A stretch of 25,360 nt of DNA, from positions 1-25,360 of the IMG/VR virus record IMGVR_UViG_3300010370_000221. The stretch is one strand, 5' to 3'. Both the position numbers and the translations under genes were made by a program. Shown here piece by piece: positions 7,854-15,472 of this stretch. How positions within the stretch are numbered: the first letter of the stretch is position 1; the number at the start of each line of letters is the position of its first letter. Below the pieces are notes generated by a model. The model was not told the DNA's origin, did not search any database, and was given only the letters and a program-made list of their open reading frames with translations. The stretch is from a virus.

Positions 7854-8819
7854 ATGTACGCAAAAAATGAATGGGACAAATTAAAAAAGGTAATTGTTGG
7901 TGTTGCTGACTATGCAACAATCCCAGCAATGGACAAAAGTTTGAGAACAATTAATTATGCTGGAATTCAAGACGTTTCTGATGTAAAAACTGGATTATAT
8001 CCACAACAAGTTATTGATGAATCCAATGAAGATCTTGAAACTTTTTGTTCTTTTTTACGTAATGAAGGCGTAGATGTTTTAAGACCAAAGAGAGAAATAA
8101 CAAGATATTATAATTATTGTCCAAGAGACTGTGTGTTTTTACATGGGGAACTTGCTCTTGCTACACCTCAACCACTGAGGGCAAGGAGAGGTAACTGGAG
8201 ATCATTTAGACACTACCTCATAAATCCAATTGAAATACCATGCTCATATCATGAGGACCTTTATAATGAAGAATGTATTGGAGATCCAGACACTCTTGCT
8301 TTAACGGAACTTACTCCAGCATTTGACGCTGCAAATGCCATACGTGCAAATAATGATATTTTATATTTGGTATCTAATAGTGGTAATGTTGCTGGTGCAA
8401 CAATACTTCAAAACCATCTTGGATCATCTGCAACAGTGCGAATTGTAAAGGACATCTATACTTTTGTTCATATTGATACGACGATTGCATTTTTAAGAGA
8501 AGGTTTAATGATGGTTAATCCCACCAGAGTTAAAAGTAAAGACATGCTTCCACATCCATTCAATACTTGGGATATAATTAATGCTCCAGATCCAGTAGAC
8601 ATTGGATACTATCCAGGTTATAATAATGCTTCAGAGTGGTGTAACATGAACTTGTTTAGTGTTTCACCAAATTTGGTTGCATTGGAAGAGCATCAACATC
8701 CAACAAGAAAAATATTAGAAACATATGGTATTGAATGTGCAATGCTTCCGATGAGACACCAAAGAACTCTTAGTGGAGGATTCCACTGCGTAACATTAGA
8801 TCTAGAAAGAGAAGCATGA
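7854..8819 (+). CDS. Glycine/inosamine-type amidinotransferase
   Basis: The 321-residue product has the pentein-fold catalytic residues of arginine:glycine amidinotransferase and StrB-type inosamine-phosphate amidinotransferases: Asp158 in PAFDAAN, His206 in FVHIDTT and nucleophile Cys312 in GGFHCVTLD. CPRD (89-92) and VNPTR (221-225) are further family landmarks. These enzymes move the amidino group of arginine onto an amine, giving a guanidino product. The start is 3 nt after copy 5 and the stop makes an ATGA overlap with the sugar dehydrogenase, so it belongs to the glycan cassette. With a DegT-type aminotransferase upstream, a guanidino-sugar or guanidino-cyclitol product is plausible, as in streptomycin biosynthesis. 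A glycine (guanidinoacetate) acceptor cannot be excluded. Confidence 0.85.
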   Translation: MYAKNEWDKLKKVIVGVADYATIPAMDKSLRTINYAGIQDVSDVKTGLYPQQVIDESNEDLETFCSFLRNEGVDVLRPKREITRYYNYCPRDCVFLHGELALATPQPLRARRGNWRSFRHYLINPIEIPCSYHEDLYNEECIGDPDTLALTELTPAFDAANAIRANNDILYLVSNSGNVAGATILQNHLGSSATVRIVKDIYTFVHIDTTIAFLREGLMMVNPTRVKSKDMLPHPFNTWDIINAPDPVDIGYYPGYNNASEWCNMNLFSVSPNLVALEEHQHPTRKILETYGIECAMLPMRHQRTLSGGFHCVTLDLEREA

Positions 8820-10036
8820 ACATTGGATTTATTGGCCTTGGTAAACTTGGATTGCCATGTGCATCAGAAATTGCTACTAAAAATCATATCGTTTATGGAT
8901 ACGATGTAGAATATCGCAGTGGTGGATTAATTAATATTTGCTCTTCAATAGAAGAAGTAGTTCAAAAATCTAAAATTATTTTTATTGCAGTACCAACACC
9001 ACATCATCCAGATTATGATGGAAGCACACCATCAATGCACTTAGAACCAAAAGATTTTGATTACTCAATCGTTAAAGACTGTTTAACAGAAGTAAATTCT
9101 GTTGCAAAAGGACAATTAGTTGTATTAATATCTACTGTATTGCCTGGCACCACCAGAGAACAATTTGTACCACTGATGACAAATGCGAGATTTGTCTATA
9201 ATCCATATTTGATTGCCATGGGAACCGTTGGGTGGGATATGGTTAATCCTGAGATGGTTATGATTGGTACTGAAGATGGATCTACCACTGGAGATGCTAA
9301 AGAACTAATTAATTTTTACAAAACTATTATGGAGAATAATCCAAAATATTTTGTAGGGACGTGGGATGAATGTGAATGTATAAAAGTTTTTTATAATACT
9401 TTCATTAGTACCAAAATCGGATTTGTAAACATGATTCAGGATGTTGCAATGAAACAAGGTAACATCAATGTAGATGTAGTTACGAATGCATTGTGTTCTG
9501 CTGGAACTAGAATTATTAATTCGTCCTATATGACAGCAGGTATGGGTGATGGAGGCGCGTGTCACCCAAGAGATAATATTGCACTTAGATATCTGTCTCA
9601 AAAACTAGGTTTGGGATATGATATGTTTGAGTCTGTTATGAAGTCTAGAGAAATTCAAGCAAAAAATCTTGCTGAGTATCTAGTAACTCTTTCTAATCAA
9701 CATAATCTTCCTATTGTTATTCATGGTAAATCATATAAACCAAGAGTTAAGCATCTTGATGGAAGTTATAGTTTGTTGGTAGGACACTACTGTAAAGAAT
9801 TTGGTAAAGCAGTTTCTTATGTTGATCCTGGTACAAAAGATGTTTATACTTCTGACGAACCTGCAATTTTTTTGTTAGCACATAGCGCAACTACAACATA
9901 CAAATATTGGGATGCTCCAGAAAGTGATGAACTATATTGTCAAATTCCAAAAGAAAGCATAGTAGTTGATCCGTGGAGAAAATTTAAATCACAAAATATA
10001 AAGGTTATTCATTACGGAAACACTAGACAAAACTAA
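8816..10036 (+). CDS. UDP-glucose/GDP-mannose dehydrogenase family protein
   Basis: These enzymes oxidise a nucleotide sugar twice with NAD to the uronic acid (for example UDP-glucose to UDP-glucuronate). The 406-residue product starts with a Rossmann GLGKLG at 7-12 and has VPTP at 59-62 and ISTVLPGT near 105-112. The active-site set follows: Lys190 and Asn194 in ECIKVFYNTF, and the nucleophile Cys249 in GDGGACHPRD. The C-terminal domain (HGKSYKPRVKHLDGS) is the usual family continuation. The exact sugar specificity is not readable. The start overlaps the amidinotransferase stop in ATGA, and this is the last gene of the cassette. It probably makes the acidic donor sugar for the GT25 enzymes, or the precursor that is later aminated. 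Confidence 0.88.
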   Translation: MNIGFIGLGKLGLPCASEIATKNHIVYGYDVEYRSGGLINICSSIEEVVQKSKIIFIAVPTPHHPDYDGSTPSMHLEPKDFDYSIVKDCLTEVNSVAKGQLVVLISTVLPGTTREQFVPLMTNARFVYNPYLIAMGTVGWDMVNPEMVMIGTEDGSTTGDAKELINFYKTIMENNPKYFVGTWDECECIKVFYNTFISTKIGFVNMIQDVAMKQGNINVDVVTNALCSAGTRIINSSYMTAGMGDGGACHPRDNIALRYLSQKLGLGYDMFESVMKSREIQAKNLAEYLVTLSNQHNLPIVIHGKSYKPRVKHLDGSYSLLVGHYCKEFGKAVSYVDPGTKDVYTSDEPAIFLLAHSATTTYKYWDAPESDELYCQIPKESIVVDPWRKFKSQNIKVIHYGNTRQN

Positions 10037-10073
10037 TGTTCTCTGGTAAACTACAACTGTATCTAAAAAAATT

Positions 10074-10547
10074 ATGACAGTTACGATTACGAAAAAAAGT
10101 CATCCTGATGGTTCTACTGAATTTACTATGAGTGAAAATAAAGTTATTGATACTAAAAAATATATTGAGTTTGTTCGTCAAACTACGAGTCCAGCAAGCA
10201 GTGACCTTTCAAGCTTACTGTCCCGAATGGCTGAATTAGAAGCATCTACAGACGCTGACGTTCCTCGTCTTCTTACTGCAGCTCTTGGAATGTCTGCAGA
10301 AGCGGGAGAATTTACTGAAGTAATTAAAAAAATTATTCTTCAAGGAAAACCATACACTGAAGAAAATCAATTTCATCTAAAGCGTGAACTTGGTGATATT
10401 TGTTGGTATCTTGCCCAAGCATTTATGGCACTAGGAACAGACTTTGAAGAAGTCCTTCAAATGAACTATGAAAAACTAAGTGCTCGCTATCCAGAAGGTG
10501 CATTTGATGTTTACCGTTCCGAAAATAGAGTTAAAGGTGATCTCTGA
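10074..10547 (+). CDS. mazG: MazG-like nucleotide pyrophosphohydrolase
   Basis: The 157-residue protein has the all-alpha NTP-PPase metal-binding pattern. A first helix carries Glu76, Glu79 and Glu82 (SAEAGEFTEVIKK), and a second carries Glu105-x-x-Asp108 (KRELGDICWYL). Family members hydrolyse (d)NTPs to monophosphates. Phage MazG in cyanophages was proposed to alter (p)ppGpp, but its known biochemical preference is for nucleotides. It is preceded by about 60 residues without an obvious domain; a later start is possible, but the ATG at 10074 leaves only a 37-nt gap to the previous gene. It is a common cyanomyovirus gene located close to the replication block. Confidence 0.85.
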   Translation: MTVTITKKSHPDGSTEFTMSENKVIDTKKYIEFVRQTTSPASSDLSSLLSRMAELEASTDADVPRLLTAALGMSAEAGEFTEVIKKIILQGKPYTEENQFHLKRELGDICWYLAQAFMALGTDFEEVLQMNYEKLSARYPEGAFDVYRSENRVKGDL

Positions 10548-10553
10548 TAATAT

Positions 10554-11186
10554 ATGTCTAAATTCTTATCTCATTTAGAGGTTTATCCAAATCTCGATAT
10601 GTTAAATCAAAATTATGATCTTATACGTCAAGAATATAAAAATAATTTGAATGAGTTAGAATTCAGAGATTTTACTGCTCAACAAGAAAGATTTATTGAT
10701 AACCGTGGAGAAGGATATCCGATTGGATATTCTTCTTATTTTTCTGCAGAGAAACGAGATCAAACAAAATATGGATGGCATCTTGCACCATTGTTTGCAG
10801 AAAGGGCAGAGGTAGATTTTAATACGAGAGTGCTTCCAACACTCACTAAAGTTTTATTGCAAGTTGGATTGACAGATGCATGTGCAATTAACGCATTGGA
10901 TCCTGGACAGTCTCTTGATTGGCATGTTGACAAAGACTACATTCCAGGAGTACAATTACTAAGAATCATATGGGGTTTAGACATAGATCCTAATGATAGT
11001 AAAGATTCATTTATTCAAATAATGGATGAATCTGGAATTATAGAAACTCAAAAATTTGAGAATAAAAAGTTTTACATTTTTCATCCCATGTCTAAACATA
11101 GGGTAGAAAATAATATGAGTTCTTGTAGATCTGTTCTGTGTATAGATTATATTACAGACACAGAATACACTCAAAACTTTTTGTAA
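10554..11186 (+). CDS. Aspartyl/asparaginyl beta-hydroxylase-like 2OG oxygenase
   Basis: The 210-residue product carries the Fe(II)/2OG residues of the Asp/Asn beta-hydroxylase-like family: His124-x-Asp126 in LDWHVDKD, distal His182 in HPMSKHRVENN and Arg192 in CRSVLCIDY. The approach DPGQSLDWHVD resembles the DPG...H.D pattern of that family. It would hydroxylate a side chain of a protein or a related small substrate; the target is unknown. The ATG lies 7 nt after MazG and the gene ends just before a tRNA. Its catalytic-motif sequences differ from the oxygenase at 1699, so the two are probably not recent duplicates. It may belong with the modification cassette or be independent. Confidence 0.72.
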   Translation: MSKFLSHLEVYPNLDMLNQNYDLIRQEYKNNLNELEFRDFTAQQERFIDNRGEGYPIGYSSYFSAEKRDQTKYGWHLAPLFAERAEVDFNTRVLPTLTKVLLQVGLTDACAINALDPGQSLDWHVDKDYIPGVQLLRIIWGLDIDPNDSKDSFIQIMDESGIIETQKFENKKFYIFHPMSKHRVENNMSSCRSVLCIDYITDTEYTQNFL

Positions 11187-11188
11187 TT

Positions 11189-11270
11189 GCCCAGTTGGCG
11201 GAATTGGTAGACGCGGCAGGTTTAGGTCCTGTTACTTCAATGTGTGTAGGTTCAAGTCCTATACTGGGTA
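11189..11270 (+). tRNA. tRNA-Leu (anticodon UAG)
   Basis: An 82-nt class II tRNA folds by hand. The acceptor GCCCAGT pairs with ACTGGGT (first pair G-U), with discriminator A at 11270. The D arm contains TGGTAGA. The anticodon stem is GCAGG/CCTGT with loop TTTAGGT, so the anticodon TAG is at 11223-11225 and reads CUA leucine codons. A long variable arm follows, then a T arm GTAGG-TTCAAGT-CCTAT. The 3' CCA is not encoded. It lies right after the hydroxylase stop and right before a late-promoter octamer. Confidence 0.95.
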
Positions 11271-11278
11271 TCTAAATA
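11271..11278 (+). promoter_or_regulatory. Late-promoter-like octamer TCTAAATA
   Basis: The octamer begins at the first base after the tRNA and lies 22 nt before the ATG at 11300. It is a CTAAATA variant of the T4-type late box (TATAAATA), recognised in T4 by gp55-RNA polymerase with gp33 and the sliding clamp. Confidence 0.45.
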
Positions 11279-11299
11279 TAAAAAAGTATATTCTTAGGA

Positions 11300-12382
11300 A
11301 TGTCACATAATTACACTGCAGATACAATATTTGCAATTTTAAAACAAAAAGTAAAGGATAGAAATATAAACGTTACCAAACAAAGTTGGCCTACTAAATC
11401 AAATTCTATTCAGTATGCTAGAATTATTATAAATGCAAATGATAGAATATCTGCGTTTGAATTAGTTGGTGATGTCTTGGATAAAGAAGACATTGCATTT
11501 GAAGAAACAAATATAAGAACTGAATCTAGTTTTAAGACAATTGTAATAGATGATTATTATAAAATAGGAAAGAGAGAAGAGTCTTTAAGAATAATCTTTA
11601 AATTTAAAGATAAGTTTTTATTTAAAGATGCTAAAGGTTCTTACATGTGGAACAACCTATTGCAATATGTTTTTATTAATAATCCAGAATTAAAAAGAGC
11701 ACCTAGAGATAGTAATGAAGTTGAAGTTATAAAAAAAGTTAATTCGGAAATAGAAAAACTTGGAGGTGGAACTCCAGTTACTTTGAGGATAGGTAATATT
11801 GATTTTGAAAATGTTGCTGGGTTTGTTGGTGGAGTTGGAACTAAAAAGGCAGACTTTGTGATTGTAAATTATTCTGGAGATGAAATAGGATTTTTATCCT
11901 ATAAAAAAGGACGCACTGCTACAGATTTCCAACAATACGGTGGGATAACAGAAAGAGCAGGTGCTGAGATAGGAAATCACTCCGAAGTTGAAGATTTTAA
12001 AGAAGTTGTAATTGATAACTGGGATACCTATAAAAAAGAATACCAGTCAGTTTGGAGAGAGATTAATGATAATAAATTAAAAAAACAAGCTGTGTTTGGT
12101 AAGAATTTTCAAAACAGTTCTGCTTATGATAGTGTAGATTTTTTTGTTCAAGGAACTCCAAGGTTGAGTAAATTGGGTACTTCGATTAGATTGGAGTTTA
12201 GTTCTAAAGTCGTTAAAAAGGGCAACCTCACATTACTTACTGGTGATTACGAACCAACTCTTGGTGTTCGCAGTGGTGAAAGATCTCGTAGAATTAAGAT
12301 TAAAAATAAGTCTATATATGGTGTACGGGGAGGAGTTTGGTCTCGTGCATACCTCACAAAAAGAGGAAACAAGGAAATTTGA
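11300..12382 (+). CDS. Unknown protein with restriction-endonuclease-like motif
   Basis: I do not recognise a named function for this 360-residue protein. A central segment, KKADFVIVNYSGDEIGFLSYKKG (182-204, motif residues Asp185, Ser200 and Lys202), followed by TATDFQQYGG, looks like the D...(D/E/S)xK hairpin of PD-(D/E)xK-fold nucleases. In some of these the acidic residue is replaced by Ser. The N-terminal 130 residues (FAILKQKV..., repeated YARIIINANDRIS-type strands) show no domain I can name. The C-terminus is very basic (SGERSRRIKIKNKS), consistent with DNA binding or virion location. It is preceded by a TCTAAATA late octamer and followed by GATAAATA, so it is probably a late unit of its own. 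The nuclease idea is a motif-level inference only. Confidence 0.6.
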   Translation: MSHNYTADTIFAILKQKVKDRNINVTKQSWPTKSNSIQYARIIINANDRISAFELVGDVLDKEDIAFEETNIRTESSFKTIVIDDYYKIGKREESLRIIFKFKDKFLFKDAKGSYMWNNLLQYVFINNPELKRAPRDSNEVEVIKKVNSEIEKLGGGTPVTLRIGNIDFENVAGFVGGVGTKKADFVIVNYSGDEIGFLSYKKGRTATDFQQYGGITERAGAEIGNHSEVEDFKEVVIDNWDTYKKEYQSVWREINDNKLKKQAVFGKNFQNSSAYDSVDFFVQGTPRLSKLGTSIRLEFSSKVVKKGNLTLLTGDYEPTLGVRSGERSRRIKIKNKSIYGVRGGVWSRAYLTKRGNKEI

Positions 12383-12385
12383 ATT

Positions 12386-12393
12386 GATAAATA
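12386..12393 (+). promoter_or_regulatory. Late-promoter-like octamer GATAAATA
   Basis: ATAAATA core in the short gap after the 11300 gene, 20 nt upstream of the ATG at 12413. It matches the spacing of the other late octamers in this window. Confidence 0.6.
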
Positions 12394-12412
12394 TTTGTAT
12401 ATCAAGATAATT

Positions 12413-13027
12413 ATGAAGAAATCATTCTCTCAGTTTATTAAAGAAACTGGATCTCTTGCTAGTATCCAAAGCAGGAGACTCGGTTTGGTTCCAGATGGTC
12501 ATGGTGGATACCATGATAAAAACACTGGGGAATTTATTGCGAAAAATGTTGCTGGAAGATTAAGATTTTATAATCAGAATCAAGTTCTGGGTAAACAAGA
12601 CCCAAGTCAAGTTAGAACTCAAGCAAATCAAAGACCTGTCGCAACACAAAATCCTAGTTTTGCCAGAAAAAATAAAGTAAAAGTTAATTCTTCTGAGAAT
12701 ATTGATAGAGATAAAGAAAAACAATTGAGGGAAAAATATATCTCTGGTCAAATTTTTAATGAAGGAACATATGTTGAAAATTTGAAAAATGGTATGATTG
12801 GTAAGATAGTTCGCAAAGGAACTAATCATTTAATTTGCGTTACTGAAGATGATGAAATGTTCAAAGCATGGATTCGTGACGTTAAAGAATGGACTGAAGT
12901 ATCTGGAGTTCCTGCAACCCAAAGAGAAGTTGGAACCGATGCATTTAGAAAGTATGCTATGAAGATGACAGATACAAAGAAGATTAGAAATTTCATAAAT
13001 AAATACAAGGCAAAAAATAAAACTTAG
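12413..13027 (+). CDS. Cyanophage late protein with SH3/KOW-like C-terminal segment (unknown function)
   Basis: I chose the ATG at 12413 (MKKSFSQFIKE), downstream of the late octamer; an upstream in-frame TTG has no support. The 204-residue product starts with SFSQFIKE, an N-terminus I associate with cyanomyovirus virion-associated proteins. It continues with RRLGLVPDGHGGYHD and GEFIAKNVAGRLRFYN (22-53). A polar, Gln/Asn/Lys-rich linker follows. The next segment, GTYVENLKNGMIGKIVRKG (about 121-139), has the strand-turn-strand rhythm of an SH3-like/KOW barrel. The tail is lysine-rich. The next gene begins 5 nt later. Its role is probably structural or internal to the capsid, judged from neighbours and promoter; no enzymatic motif is visible. 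Confidence 0.65.
   Translation: MKKSFSQFIKETGSLASIQSRRLGLVPDGHGGYHDKNTGEFIAKNVAGRLRFYNQNQVLGKQDPSQVRTQANQRPVATQNPSFARKNKVKVNSSENIDRDKEKQLREKYISGQIFNEGTYVENLKNGMIGKIVRKGTNHLICVTEDDEMFKAWIRDVKEWTEVSGVPATQREVGTDAFRKYAMKMTDTKKIRNFINKYKAKNKT
12994..13001 (+). promoter_or_regulatory. Late-promoter-like octamer CATAAATA inside upstream gene end
   Basis: The octamer lies in the last codons of the 12413 gene, 31 nt before the ATG at 13032, within the spacing range of the other late octamers. It may give the 800-residue virion protein its own late transcript. Because it lies in an AT-rich Lys/Asn-coding stretch, chance occurrence is possible. Confidence 0.4.
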
Positions 13028-13031
13028 AGGA

Positions 13032-15434
13032 ATGGCAAATTTACAGCATATTGTCACTGACCTCCATCAGGTTTATCTGACCGAGATGGAAGCAAAAATT
13101 CAGCCAAAAATTGGTAAAAAAGAATCACCTGCTGCTTCTGGTGGTGGATCCTCTGAAGGTGGTGGAGATTCTGGTGGAGATCCTGTTAAGAAGCAAGCAA
13201 GGCAACTTGCTTATGACACAAGATACAAAGCAAGAAGAGAAGGAATTCCTCTAGAAAGAGCGTTTACACAAACACTTCAAAACTCAAAAGCTTCTGCTCC
13301 AGTCAAGGATGCTGCAAAGGCAATGCTTTTTGGTGGTGGAGTTAAAGAAGAGGTTGATTCTATTGAAGAAGACGATAAGCAAAAAGTTTTAGTTACTCCA
13401 GCAAAGGGATATGGAAAACCATATCGCAGATATGCATCTAGAACTAAGATTCATCAGTTGAGATCTAATCCTCAAATCCAATCTGTAACTGGAACTTCAT
13501 ATGGTAATCCATATGAAGGTGAAAAGAAGAAGGGAGAGCAAACTGCTGCCGCACTTCAACATAAACCAGGTGGTAAAAAGGCAAAGAAAGATTTTGATGG
13601 TGATGGTAAGATTGAAAGTGGTAGTAAAGAACATGCTGGAGCAGTTCACAATGCCATTCAAAAAGCAAGAGGTGGCGTTCCTGATGGTAATGACACCAGA
13701 AAGAAGGGTGTAAAAAAAGAATCTGCACATCTTTCTGATTGGAGACAAGATCTTCATGAAGTGATTAGTAAGTCTACAAATTCAGATGTTAAAAAGATTT
13801 CAGAAAAAAACGTAGATAATAAAATTATAATTAATCCAGAATTAAAAGAAGAATTTTTTTTTAAATCAATTGAAATAGCAACAGAATATTTTTATGAGCA
13901 AGGATTAAATTCTACTGGTCTTGATATTCTTATTGAAGATCTTGGTTTAGAAGAATTTGCCCAGTTTGTATTTGAACTTGGTGAAGAATATGAACTAACT
14001 GAAGCGAAGTTTGATAGACTTCCTCCAGTATCTAAGAGTGGAAAAAATATTTCTTCTCTTAAAGGTGGTGCAAAGGCATCTGCAATTAAATCAAAAAAAC
14101 AAATAAGAACAACTCTTAGAAAAAAAGTTGATGATGAATCAAAGTCAAAACCTGGATTTAAATCATTTTCACAAAAACATTCTGCAGTAGCAAATGCCAA
14201 GAAACAACAACCCGCTAAGAAACCATTAAAAGATAGAATTGCTAAAGGTGTTCTTGGTGCTGTTAAGGCATATCAGCAGGGAATGGAACGTCATAGAGCA
14301 GCAACCGCAACTGCTGGTAAGGCAGTAAAAGTTGCAGCGAAGGGCGCAACTGAATTTGGTAAAGGAGTAGCATCTGGTGTAAAGGCAACGGCAAAAGTTG
14401 CAAAGGCAGCACATAAAGTTCTCAACAACTCTTATGAGATGGATGAGGCAGTTTATGGTGGTGAAAAAAAAGAACCAGAAGATAAAAGAATGACTGTAAC
14501 TGCTGCAGATAAAAAAGCAAACACTAAAGCATGGCAAAAGTTTAGTGCAGGTCATCCTTCATACAAAGCAGCAGCGCATCTTCAAAATTCTTCTTTTGAA
14601 CTAGAAGGTGATTTAGTTGATGAAGCAACTGATGATCCTATTGATGTTGATTTTAAACCACAAAGACTACCCAACGGTAAAACTCCAAAACCAAATCCAC
14701 AACATGCAGCAGCAATTGCTGCCGCCTTAAAATTAAGAGCAAGAGTTAAAGCATCTAAAAAAGTTGATGAAGGTCTTGCACAAGCACGTAAGAATGTTGG
14801 TGCAAGTAAGTGCTGGCCTGGTAAAGTTGCCAGAGGAACAAAAATGAAGAATGGTCGTGAAGTTCCAAATTGTGTTCCTGAAGCAGCAAGAGAACCCTAT
14901 GCAATCGGTATGGCAGCTGCTATGGATCAGGCTGATGATAAACCACCTCTAAAGAAATCTACTATCACAAAGGCACACAAAATTGCTAAAAAAATTGAAG
15001 CACAAGAAGCAGTAGATCCAAAGTCAGCACTATCACCAAAACAAAAAGATACTGAAAGACAACAGACTTTAAATGCTAAAGCAAAGTTAGAAAGAATCTT
15101 ATCAACACGTAAGGGTGACTATAGAGAAGAAACTGAACTTGATGAACTCAATCGTTATGAGAAAGAAAAAGGTAAAGACCTTAAAACTGGTAAACCAGTA
15201 ACCAAAGGTGGTACTATGGGTGGTAATGACACGCACTCTAAAGTGATGAGACACATGCATAGTGTTATGGGTGCTGGTAGAATGGGTGCTGGTGGTGCTA
15301 TTCAACAAAGAGGAAAGAAAAAGGTAAAGGGTGCTCCTACACCTGGACCTAGCGTTACTCCAGCACAAAAAGTAGCAAAGCGTCGTGCTGATGCCCAAAG
15401 AGCACAGGACATGATGCATTCTAGATACGACTGA
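13032..15434 (+). CDS. Large Ala/Lys-rich virion structural protein (cyanomyovirus type)
   Basis: This 800-residue protein resembles a family seen in cyanomyovirus virions; I know of no enzymatic role. Features in order: a Gly/Ser-rich linker (35-50); a basic helical part; an EF-hand-like loop DFDGDGKIE at 187-195 followed by SGSKEHAGAVHNAIQ; an acidic helical domain (about 270-325, containing LDILIEDLGLEEF); a histone-H1-like Ala/Lys/Gly block (about 398-466, such as AVKVAAKGATEFGKGVASG); low-complexity segments with KCWPGKVARGTKM and NCVPEAAREPYA; and a His/Met/Gly-rich C-terminus. Short hydrophobic-x-E/A,G sequences separate the blocks (LTEAK, MDEAV, VDEAT, VDEGL), resembling prohead-protease-like sites; this is inference. 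The start is preceded by AGAGG. A late promoter-terminator series follows. Confidence 0.72.
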   Translation: MANLQHIVTDLHQVYLTEMEAKIQPKIGKKESPAASGGGSSEGGGDSGGDPVKKQARQLAYDTRYKARREGIPLERAFTQTLQNSKASAPVKDAAKAMLFGGGVKEEVDSIEEDDKQKVLVTPAKGYGKPYRRYASRTKIHQLRSNPQIQSVTGTSYGNPYEGEKKKGEQTAAALQHKPGGKKAKKDFDGDGKIESGSKEHAGAVHNAIQKARGGVPDGNDTRKKGVKKESAHLSDWRQDLHEVISKSTNSDVKKISEKNVDNKIIINPELKEEFFFKSIEIATEYFYEQGLNSTGLDILIEDLGLEEFAQFVFELGEEYELTEAKFDRLPPVSKSGKNISSLKGGAKASAIKSKKQIRTTLRKKVDDESKSKPGFKSFSQKHSAVANAKKQQPAKKPLKDRIAKGVLGAVKAYQQGMERHRAATATAGKAVKVAAKGATEFGKGVASGVKATAKVAKAAHKVLNNSYEMDEAVYGGEKKEPEDKRMTVTAADKKANTKAWQKFSAGHPSYKAAAHLQNSSFELEGDLVDEATDDPIDVDFKPQRLPNGKTPKPNPQHAAAIAAALKLRARVKASKKVDEGLAQARKNVGASKCWPGKVARGTKMKNGREVPNCVPEAAREPYAIGMAAAMDQADDKPPLKKSTITKAHKIAKKIEAQEAVDPKSALSPKQKDTERQQTLNAKAKLERILSTRKGDYREETELDELNRYEKEKGKDLKTGKPVTKGGTMGGNDTHSKVMRHMHSVMGAGRMGAGGAIQQRGKKKVKGAPTPGPSVTPAQKVAKRRADAQRAQDMMHSRYD

Positions 15435-15435
15435 T

Positions 15436-15443
15436 ACTAAATA
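15436..15443 (+). promoter_or_regulatory. Late-promoter-like octamer ACTAAATA
   Basis: CTAAATA core immediately after the 800-residue gene, 30 nt before the ATG at 15473, and followed by a clear GGAGG ribosome-binding site at 15463-15467. Confidence 0.5.
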
Positions 15444-15472
15444 AGCCAGGATACTCTCATACGGAGGACATC

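Noticed and set aside
11189-11270. tRNA as an attachment site of an integrated element
   Set aside because: No integrase gene and no direct repeat of the tRNA 3' end were seen in the window.
14226-14555. Minus-strand ORFs opposite Ala/Lys-rich genes (also near 22645-22875 and 15102-15419)
   Set aside because: They are Cys/Phe/Ser-rich or Leu/Ala-rich shadows of repetitive codons; no ribosome-binding sites or family features, and all neighbouring genes are on the + strand.
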